Origin: an uncultured Opitutia bacterium
GTDB lineage: Bacteria > Verrucomicrobiota > Verrucomicrobiia > Opitutales > UBA953
Length of the DNA: 9,476 nt
Assembly: GCA_903895475.1 (NCBI GenBank)
Contig: CAITUF010000015.1
Coordinates: 1 to 9,476, forward strand
Reading direction: 5' to 3'
Shown: piece by piece, positions 1 through 5,277 of the stretch
How positions within the stretch are numbered: position 1 is the first letter of the stretch
How the letters are laid out: each line of letters opens with the position of its first letter
Translations under genes and position numbers: made by a program
Notes under the pieces: generated by a model
What the model saw: only the letters and a program-made list of their open reading frames with translations
Database searches by the model: none
What the model was told of the DNA's origin: nothing

Positions 1-1070
1 TAGACCGCGGCGGTGGCGCCATCGATGGCGATTTCTGCCCCCATGCGTTGGAGTTCGGCCGCGTGCATGAAGCGGTGTGGGTAGACCGTTTCCGTGACGG
101 TGCTTCGCCCGTCGACCAGCAGCTGCAAGGCCATGAACTGTGCTTGCAGGTCGGTCGGGAAACCTGGATAGGGCTCGGTGATGATGTCGACTGTACGCGT
201 CGGGCGGCCGAACGCGCGGATGAACCCTGGGCCTGTTTCGATGCCGACGCCGGCTGCACGGAGTTTATCCAGGAAGGCACCGAGATGGGCGGCTTCGGCG
301 CCAGTGACCGTGACATCTCCATCGGTGATGGCGCCGGCGACGAGGTAGGTTCCCGTCTCGATGCGGTCCGGAATAACGGTGTGCTCGATGCCCCGCAGGC
401 GTTCGACGCCCTTGATGGTGATGACCTCGGTGCCGTGGCCGCGAATGTCGGCACCCATCTTGAGTAGTAGCTCACAGAGGTCGACGACTTCGGGCTCGCG
501 CGCAGCGCATTCGATGCGCGTTTCGCCCGGCGTCAGCGACGCAGCCATCACGAGGTTGGCTGTCCCGAGGACTGTGCTGCCCATGGGGCCGCCCATAAAG
601 ACCAGGCTCCCGCGGGCGCGGTTGGCATCGACGGAAACTACGCCGCCTTCGACCGTGACGACGCAGCCGAGCGCTTCGAGTCCTTTCAGGTGAAGGTCGA
701 TGGGGCGCGGGCCGATGACGCACCCACCAGGGATGGCCATCTCCGCTTGGTGGAGACGACCCACGAGGGCGCCGAGCAAGCAGACCGAGGCGCGCATCTT
801 GCGCACGAGGTCGTAGGGCGTGCGGTGGGTAATCTCTTGTGCGTGAATGACCCAGGTGCCGGGCGTTGGGTTCGTCACGGTTGCCCCTTGGTGGCGGAGG
901 ATTTCCGCCATGAAGCGCACATCGCTGAGGTCGGGTACGTTATGCAGCGTCACCGCTTCGGACGTGAGCAAGGATGCTGCCAGCAAGGGCAGGGCGGCGT
1001 TCTTAGCACCGGCGGCCTGGATGGTCCCGCTTAAGCGGCGGCCTCCGATGATGCGTGCGACTTCGAGCAT
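1..1070 (-). CDS. murA: UDP-N-acetylglucosamine 1-carboxyvinyltransferase MurA (partial, N-terminal 356 codons)
   Basis: This gene encodes the first committed cytoplasmic enzyme of peptidoglycan synthesis, which transfers enolpyruvate from PEP to UDP-GlcNAc. I translated it from the reverse complement, starting at the ATG at 1070-1068 (MLEVARIIGGRRLSGTI...). Seen directly: the substrate-binding GAKNAALP motif with Lys23/Asn24 (equivalent to K22/N23 of E. coli), the active-site loop PGGCVIGPRPIDLH with Cys117 (equivalent to C115), and the catalytic-Asp segment EPYPGFPTDLQAQ. The C-terminal ~65 residues lie beyond base 1, since family members are about 420 residues long. Presence of Cys117 predicts a fosfomycin-sensitive enzyme, whereas natural resistance often has Asp there. 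No Shine-Dalgarno sequence precedes the start; instead the U-tract of a terminator hairpin lies 7 nt upstream. The gene lies 45 nt downstream of the Arg-rich protein gene in the same direction. Identity is very secure. Confidence 0.96.
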   Translation of the reverse strand, partial: MLEVARIIGGRRLSGTIQAAGAKNAALPLLAASLLTSEAVTLHNVPDLSDVRFMAEILRHQGATVTNPTPGTWVIHAQEITHRTPYDLVRKMRASVCLLGALVGRLHQAEMAIPGGCVIGPRPIDLHLKGLEALGCVVTVEGGVVSVDANRARGSLVFMGGPMGSTVLGTANLVMAASLTPGETRIECAAREPEVVDLCELLLKMGADIRGHGTEVITIKGVERLRGIEHTVIPDRIETGTYLVAGAITDGDVTVTGAEAAHLGAFLDKLRAAGVGIETGPGFIRAFGRPTRTVDIITEPYPGFPTDLQAQFMALQLLVDGRSTVTETVYPHRFMHAAELQRMGAEIAIDGATAAV

Positions 1071-1075
1071 GGTGC

Positions 1076-1109
1076 AGAAAAAGAGCGGGGGCGCCGTTAA
1101 GCGCCCCCG
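1076..1109 (-). terminator. Intrinsic terminator between the RGG-protein gene and murA
   Basis: A perfect 9-bp stem (1086-1094 with 1101-1109, CGGGGGCGC / GCGCCCCCG) has a 6-base loop. Read on the minus strand it is followed by CTCTTTTTC, giving a T5 run at 1082-1078. It starts 6 nt after the stop codon of the Arg-rich protein gene and ends only about 7 nt before the murA ATG. It is a convincing Rho-independent terminator by structure. Its closeness to the murA start makes it look also like an attenuator, or a structure that affects murA translation. Confidence 0.8.
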
Positions 1110-1115
1110 TTTCGT

Positions 1116-2111
1116 TTAGCCTTCGCGAGGTCCTCGGCGGTCGCCTTGACCTCCGCGGAAATCGCCGCCACGGCCACGGCCGCCGCGATCGCCACCACGG
1201 CCACCACGGTCGCCACGACCACGGCCACCGCGGTCACCACCACGATCACCGCCGCGGTCACCACCGCGGTCGCCGCGCTGTTCGCCACGGAAGCCACCAC
1301 GGTTACCACGCTGTTCGCCACGGGCTTGTTCGCCACCGGCGCTAGGGACAAAGACGGCCTTGGTCGGGATACCGAACAAGGTCGCGAGCTTGCGCTTCAG
1401 CGAAGCCCAGAAACCAATCGGTGCCTGTACGGGGATGACGACGGGTTCAATTTGGATACGCGGGCGATCTTCGCGACGCGGACGGTCTTCACGACGGGGG
1501 CGGTCACCTTCCGCACGAGGACGATCACCTTCGGCACGTGGGCGGTCACCTTCGGCACGTGGTTCACGCGGTTCGCGGCGCGGGCCAGGGGCACCTTCGG
1601 GGCGCGGTTCACGGGGTTCGCGGCGTTGACGGTCGCTAGGGATGCCAGGCTGACGGCCTTCTTCGGCAGCAGCGCCTTCTGGACGGTCTTCACGACGGGG
1701 ACGCTCTTCGCGGCGAGGGCGGTCGCCTTCGGCCCGAGGTTCGCGACGTTCGCGCGGCGGCTGGTTCTGGGCCGGCTGCTTAGCGAGTTCGCCCGAGAGG
1801 TTCTCGGAGACTTCAGCAGGGTTCGCGATAACGCCGATGGACGGGCGAGCGTTTTCGGTCTTACCGCTAGGGGTGACGTTCTGCGGGACGCCACGACGGC
1901 CGAATTGCTTCGGCGCGACGATGGTACCGGGTTTAGCGGCGGGTTCGCTGGAGGCGCCAATCACGGAAAGGGGAGGAAGCTCCGCGTGAGCGGATTCCAG
2001 CTTGGATTCGGTGATACGAGGCGCCGAGGCGGCGGGGGTCGTGTTCTGTTCCGCCGTAGGGGCGGGGGTGTGGGTGGACGTGTCGTCCTGCCCGGGGTTT
2101 TCTTGGCTCAT
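1116..2111 (-). CDS. Arg-rich, RGG-repeat, intrinsically disordered putative RNA-binding protein
   Basis: A 331-residue protein that I do not recognise as a named family. Residues 1-118 are low-complexity and rich in Pro, Thr, Ala and Ser. Residues 119-218 are charged repeats built on REPR, REDRPR and AEGDRPR. Residues 219-256 form the only hydrophobic block, containing PIGFWASLKRKLATLFGI (231-248), which looks like a basic amphipathic helix. Residues 257-331 are RGG/DRGG repeats ending in GQGDRRGPREG. There is no signal peptide, Cys or enzymatic motif. RGG tails are known RNA-binding and condensate-forming elements in eukaryotic proteins and occur in some bacterial RNA helicases. An RNA-binding role here is inference from composition plus position directly downstream of rny. 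The ATG at 2111 gives the full ORF; only a weak purine-rich AAGAGA lies upstream. The gene ends at the terminator before murA. A long antisense frame over it is a composition artefact. Confidence 0.8.
   Translation of the reverse strand: MSQENPGQDDTSTHTPAPTAEQNTTPAASAPRITESKLESAHAELPPLSVIGASSEPAAKPGTIVAPKQFGRRGVPQNVTPSGKTENARPSIGVIANPAEVSENLSGELAKQPAQNQPPRERREPRAEGDRPRREERPRREDRPEGAAAEEGRQPGIPSDRQRREPREPRPEGAPGPRREPREPRAEGDRPRAEGDRPRAEGDRPRREDRPRREDRPRIQIEPVVIPVQAPIGFWASLKRKLATLFGIPTKAVFVPSAGGEQARGEQRGNRGGFRGEQRGDRGGDRGGDRGGDRGGRGRGDRGGRGGDRGGRGRGGDFRGGQGDRRGPREG
1119..1322 (-). repeat. RGG/DRGG codon repeats
   Basis: The 3' third of the Arg-rich protein gene is low-complexity DNA. Short units coding for RGG, DRGG and RGRG recur irregularly, visible on the plus strand as many copies of ccaccgcggtc-like and ccaccacgg-like words. 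The reading frame is kept throughout. Such tracts are prone to slippage, so copy number may differ between strains or assemblies. Confidence 0.7.
1501..1563 (-). repeat. Three tandem 21-bp units coding AEGDRPR
   Basis: Three adjacent 21-bp units (1501-1521, 1522-1542, 1543-1563) are nearly identical, with only a few differences each. They code for the three consecutive AEGDRPR heptapeptides at residues 186-206 of the Arg-rich protein. A diverged copy recurs at residues 127-133. The unit is a multiple of three, so gain or loss keeps the frame. Confidence 0.8.
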
Positions 2112-2127
2112 GGTTTCTCTTGGTGTG

Positions 2128-2147
2128 GCGACCGGATGTTCGGTCGC
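2128..2147 (-). promoter_or_regulatory. Perfect hairpin just upstream of the RGG-protein start
   Basis: A 7-bp perfect stem GCGACCG / CGGTCGC (2128-2134 with 2141-2147) has a 6-base loop, 16 nt before the ATG at 2111. There is no U-tract, so it is not a terminator. It could modulate ribosome access or be a protein-binding site on the mRNA. Confidence 0.5.
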
Positions 2148-2241
2148 CTGGTGAAGGCCGTTTCCGCCGTTGTGGCAGAAAGGCCGGGTCTCCGGTAAAT
2201 ACCCGTCGCTTCGAAGGAAGGCGGGGAGGTCCGGTTAGTAG

Positions 2242-2259
2242 CCGAGACGGGTGTCTCGG
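2242..2259 (-). promoter_or_regulatory. Perfect hairpin with tetraloop in the RGG-gene leader
   Basis: A 7-bp perfect stem CCGAGAC / GTCTCGG (2242-2248 with 2253-2259) closes a 4-base loop (ACCC on the minus strand). It is the first strong secondary structure of the predicted leader and has no following U-tract. Function unknown. Confidence 0.5.
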
Positions 2260-2318
2260 AACCGTTGTGAATAAAACATCCCTTTCTAGTTAACAATAAG
2301 AAAGTCCCCCGGTGGCCT

Positions 2319-2347
2319 AAAATAGTGAAACTATGTTCACTTATTTG
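2319..2347. promoter_or_regulatory. AT-rich inverted repeat downstream of rny
   Basis: A perfect core AGTGAA-ACTATG-TTCACT (2324-2341) extends outward to near-complementary AAAAT/TTATTT flanks with one offset base. It lies 35-65 nt beyond the rny stop. Read on the minus strand, the right arm ends in CTATTTTA, so it could be a weak rny terminator. Equally it could be an operator for a dimeric regulator of the RGG gene. The sequence does not decide between these. Confidence 0.45.
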
Positions 2348-2381
2348 ACCCTAAACTCATCTAGGGCAGGAAATTACTGCT

Positions 2382-3818
2382 TTAGCGGGCTTCGTCCGTG
2401 AACCGCTGTTCCCGAATGAGGATGATTTTGACCGTCCCTTGGTAGGATAGCTTTTCCTCGATGGCGCTACGCAGGCGGCGGAGCAGTTCGGTCGCTCCAA
2501 AGTCATCGACCTGACCGGGGTCGACAATGACCCGGAGTTCACGGCCGGACTGGAAGGCATAGGCCTCCCGGATACCTTCGAAGCCGAGGGCCAGGGACTC
2601 CAGGTTCTTCACCCGCTGGACGTAACTCTCGAGCGTCGACGAGCGGGCGCCGGGGCGTGAGCCCGAGGCGGCATCGGCGATCATCACTAACGGCGCGTAG
2701 AGGCTTTCGGCTTCGACTTCGCGGTGGTGGGCGGCGACCGCATTGACCACGCGGGGCTCTTCGCCTAAGCGACGGAGTAGGGCGGCACCGATGAGGGCAT
2801 GGCTACCGCCGTCTTCCGCTTCCATGGCTTTTCCTAAATCATGCAGCAGTCCGGCGCGCTTGGCGGGAATGGGGTCGAGCCCCAGTTCGCCAGCTAACAC
2901 GGCGCAGAGTTGCGCGACCTCGATGGAATGCGCGAGCGTGTTCTGGTTGGACGACAGTCGGAAGTGGAGGCGTCCGAGTAACTCTTCGATGCGTCCATCC
3001 ATTGGCGGCAGGCCAAGGTCGCGGACAGCATCACGGCCGAGGCGTTGGGCATGGCGGACGACTTCGTCGGCGGCCTTGCGGACTAGATCTTCAATGAGGC
3101 TCGGCGCGACATTCCCGTTCTTGATAATGCGGTCGAGAGCGATGCGTGCGATCTCCCGCCGGACGGGGTCGAAGCACGAAACCAGCACCATACCAGGGGT
3201 TTCGTCGATCATCAGCGTCGCGCCTGTCGCTTGTTCGAAGGTGCGAATATTCCGACCCTCGCGGCCAATGAGGCGACCCTTCATGTCTTCGGAAGGGATA
3301 CCGACGGACACCGCCGTCGCGTCCTGCGTCGTCTGCGTTGTCAAGCGCTGCATGGCCGCGAGCAAGATGCGGCGGGCTTCATCGGCGACGTCTTGTTCGG
3401 GACGGTCGAGCATCTCGTGGCGGAGGCGGCGGGCCTCGGTCTCGTATTGCTTCTGCAGGTCGGCCATGGCTTGGCGCTTAGCATCTTCGGGCGTTAGCCC
3501 AGAAAGCCGGAGCGCTTCCCGGGAGAGGAAGTCGCGCTGGCGGAGGCTATCGGCCTTAAGGGTTTCCGCCGCTTGAGCTTCGGCCTTCGCTTCCGCGAGG
3601 ATCCGGTGGGCCTCGCGTTGCTCGTCTTGGGCTTGGGCGTGCAGTTCGGCGGCTTCGACCGTCGCTTCGCGGCGGGCCAGTTCAATTTCATTCTTTAAGC
3701 GAGTCTCCCGGAGGGCACCGAGGGTCGATTCGCGCCATTTGGCGACCGCGTAGGCGACAATGGCTCCAGAAGAGAAAGCCACGGCGGCAAGGATACTTTG
3801 GTCGGCGGCCTCGGCCAT
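2382..3818 (-). CDS. rny: Ribonuclease Y
   Basis: A membrane-anchored endoribonuclease that initiates mRNA decay. It is 478 residues long, a little shorter than the usual ~520, mainly in the coiled coil. Seen in order: an N-terminal membrane segment (about residues 8-26, ILAAVAFSSGAIVAYAVA); a long Ala/Glu/Arg coiled coil (about 30-155); a KH RNA-binding domain with GRLIGREGRN at 181-190; and an HD phosphohydrolase domain. The HD metal ligands are intact: His297 in LAHS, His326-Asp327 in LLHDLGK, His340 in GSHA, His364/365, and Asp382 in ADAASGSRPGAR. The C-terminal domain runs to residue 478. The ATG at 3818 puts the membrane segment at the right distance from the N-terminus; no clear Shine-Dalgarno sequence is visible. 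It is divergent from rodA across 117 bp and leads towards the RGG gene. Identity is secure. Confidence 0.97.
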   Translation of the reverse strand: MAEAADQSILAAVAFSSGAIVAYAVAKWRESTLGALRETRLKNEIELARREATVEAAELHAQAQDEQREAHRILAEAKAEAQAAETLKADSLRQRDFLSREALRLSGLTPEDAKRQAMADLQKQYETEARRLRHEMLDRPEQDVADEARRILLAAMQRLTTQTTQDATAVSVGIPSEDMKGRLIGREGRNIRTFEQATGATLMIDETPGMVLVSCFDPVRREIARIALDRIIKNGNVAPSLIEDLVRKAADEVVRHAQRLGRDAVRDLGLPPMDGRIEELLGRLHFRLSSNQNTLAHSIEVAQLCAVLAGELGLDPIPAKRAGLLHDLGKAMEAEDGGSHALIGAALLRRLGEEPRVVNAVAAHHREVEAESLYAPLVMIADAASGSRPGARSSTLESYVQRVKNLESLALGFEGIREAYAFQSGRELRVIVDPGQVDDFGATELLRRLRSAIEEKLSYQGTVKIILIREQRFTDEAR

Positions 3819-3935
3819 GGTTGCGGTGCGGGCGGGAAGCCCACGGCCCGTTACCCTTGCGTTCGGGCTCTTGTCCGCAAGCCCTTTCGGGAGGTTCGCC
3901 TTGCACCTTGGGGTTTGGGAGGTTGTTTAGATGGC
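3819..3935. promoter_or_regulatory. Divergent rny/rodA intergenic region
   Basis: This 117-bp gap must hold the start regions for both rny (leftward) and rodA (rightward). No clear -35/-10 pair is visible on either strand. It contains a loose inverted repeat CTTGCG...CGCAAG (3856-3861 and 3876-3881, 14-base loop). A GGGAGG (3917-3922) lies 13 nt before the rodA ATG, rather far for a Shine-Dalgarno sequence. Confidence 0.4.
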
Positions 3936-5270
3936 ATGTCACTCCGTAACCATGAAGAAGGCTCCACGGCCTCCCTCTGGTGGGATAAATTTGCCAATTT
4001 CTCATGGCGGACCGACTGGACGCAGGTTCTGTTGATTGCCCTTTTAAGCATTTTGGGGGTTGTCGCGATCGACTCCGCTGGGAGCTATCGGCAGTCGTCC
4101 TATGCTCGGTCTCAGGTCATTTTTATAATTATCGGGTGGATTGCCTACTGGGTCGTTTCTTCCCTCGATTATCGGCAACTCCGGGTTCATGCCCGCCGGA
4201 TCTATATCTTGGGGATTTTACTGCTCTTGCCGGTGGCGGCGTCCGCTTTGCTCAAGGAAGACCTCGGCAGTTTTATTCGGAGTATCAATGGGGCCAGGCG
4301 CTGGATGGATTTCGGGGCTTTTTCTATCCAGCCATCCGAGTTCGCCAAGGTTTCCGCCTTGGTTTTCATTGCGGCCTTATTGGCACGGGATCCCATCGGT
4401 TCTTTTCGGGCGACCTGGCTAACCGTCCTTAAGGTTGCCGGGGCCGCGCTACTGCCGTTTGGCTTGATTTTTGTGCAACCTGACCTAGGGTCGGCTCTCA
4501 TCTACCTGCCGCTGTCATTTGCCCTCCTTTTCGTTGCCGGCCTGAGTTCCAGGTTCTTCATGGTGGCGGGGTTAGCATCGCTCCTGTTGGTGGCGGTTGT
4601 CGCGGTAGACCTCGTCGAATACGCCGGTAAAGTGTCGGAATATTCCAAGGCAAATCCCGAGGACCGCGATCCCGCTAAAGCCGTCCGCGGCAAGCATGAA
4701 GCCACGGCGTGGTTTTTCCTCCTCAAGGATTATCAGCGCGAGCGCTTAATGTCTTTTGTCGCTCCCACGGTGGTCGATCCCAAGGGCCTCGGTGCCACGT
4801 GGAACGTCAAGCAAGCCGTCATTGCGGTGGGGCGTGGTGGCTTGACTGGTCAGGGCATCGGCAAGGGAACGCAGGCCCGTTTCGGCTATCTCCCGGAAGC
4901 GGCGGCGCATAATGATTTCATCTTTTCAGGCATGGCCGAAGAGATTGGTTTCGCGGGCGGCTTCATGGTGCTCTCCGCCTTCGCCTTGCTTTTTTGGCGC
5001 GTGGTCCGCACCGCGGTTCGCGCCGCCGACCGTTTTGGTTCTCTGCTGGCTCTCGGCGCCGCCACCATCATGGGCACGCACGTCGTGATTAACCTAGGGA
5101 TGAATATCGATTTGATGCCCGTGACGGGCGTTCCACTACCTTTCCTCAGCTACGGGGGGTCTTTCGTGCTCAGCTGCTTCCTGCTCCTTGGCTTAGTCCA
5201 GAGCGTCCACCGGCATTCGGCTGGTGGCGGCGAACATGAAGGCTCTCCGGCAACCGGCCTTACGGCCTAA
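3936..5270 (+). CDS. rodA: RodA-type SEDS peptidoglycan glycosyltransferase
   Basis: An inner-membrane polymerase of lipid II that works with a class B PBP in the elongasome to build the lateral wall. From the ATG at 3936 it has 444 residues, with about ten hydrophobic segments. Family motifs seen: INGARRWMDFGAFSIQPSEFAK (about 117-138), QPDLGSALIY (181-190), DYQRERLMSF (265-274), AVGRGGLTGQG (297-307), LPEAAAHNDFIF (319-330) and GVPLPFLSYGGS (398-409). Asp327 in HNDFIF corresponds to the family's catalytic Asp (E. coli D262 by memory). The longer frame from 3798 would run into rny and adds 46 non-membrane residues, so I chose 3936. The residue 226-260 region (EYSKANPEDRDPAKAVRGKH) is a hydrophilic insertion before DYQRER. 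RodA is preferred over FtsW because of the IQPSEFAK context and the downstream rng; the distinction is not absolute. Confidence 0.9.
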   Translation: MSLRNHEEGSTASLWWDKFANFSWRTDWTQVLLIALLSILGVVAIDSAGSYRQSSYARSQVIFIIIGWIAYWVVSSLDYRQLRVHARRIYILGILLLLPVAASALLKEDLGSFIRSINGARRWMDFGAFSIQPSEFAKVSALVFIAALLARDPIGSFRATWLTVLKVAGAALLPFGLIFVQPDLGSALIYLPLSFALLFVAGLSSRFFMVAGLASLLLVAVVAVDLVEYAGKVSEYSKANPEDRDPAKAVRGKHEATAWFFLLKDYQRERLMSFVAPTVVDPKGLGATWNVKQAVIAVGRGGLTGQGIGKGTQARFGYLPEAAAHNDFIFSGMAEEIGFAGGFMVLSAFALLFWRVVRTAVRAADRFGSLLALGAATIMGTHVVINLGMNIDLMPVTGVPLPFLSYGGSFVLSCFLLLGLVQSVHRHSAGGGEHEGSPATGLTA

Positions 5271-5277
5271 TTCCGAG

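Larger units (their letters stand above)
2112..2381 (-). promoter_or_regulatory. 270-bp structured intergenic leader between rny and the RGG-protein gene
   Basis: No convincing gene lies here. Reading on the minus strand, the rny-proximal part (about 2381-2261) is AT-rich and holds a near-palindrome. A possible weak promoter is TTGTTA, a 16-bp spacer, then TTATTC around 2296-2269. The part next to the RGG gene (2259-2112) is GC-rich and folds into at least two perfect hairpins. A 62-codon frame with a TTG start (2296-2108) overlaps the next start as ATGA, but it has no recognisable content and I treat it as leader. The arrangement suggests the RGG gene has its own promoter and a regulated 5' UTR. 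No known riboswitch was recognised. Confidence 0.45.

Noticed and set aside
48..1034. Plus-strand open frames over the murA region
   Set aside because: The reverse strand codes for a clear MurA with catalytic Lys and Cys; these frames are shadows.
1119..1322. Repeats considered as a CRISPR array or satellite
   Set aside because: The units are short, irregular, without unique spacers, and fully explained as in-frame RGG codons.
1146..2198. 350-codon plus-strand open frame opposite the Arg-rich protein gene
   Set aside because: It is the mirror of biased Arg/Gly/Glu codons in low-complexity DNA. Its product is Thr/Ala/Phe/Arg low-complexity without any domain, and the minus frame has a leader, a terminator and clear repeat logic.
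2108..2296. 62-codon minus-strand frame overlapping the RGG gene start as ATGA
   Set aside because: It has a TTG start, no recognisable sequence features, and lies over strong RNA hairpins. Leader RNA is the simpler reading, though a leader peptide is not excluded.
3798..3935. Upstream extension of the RodA frame
   Set aside because: It would overlap the rny start and adds 46 residues with no membrane or family character. The ATG at 3936 fits SEDS proteins.
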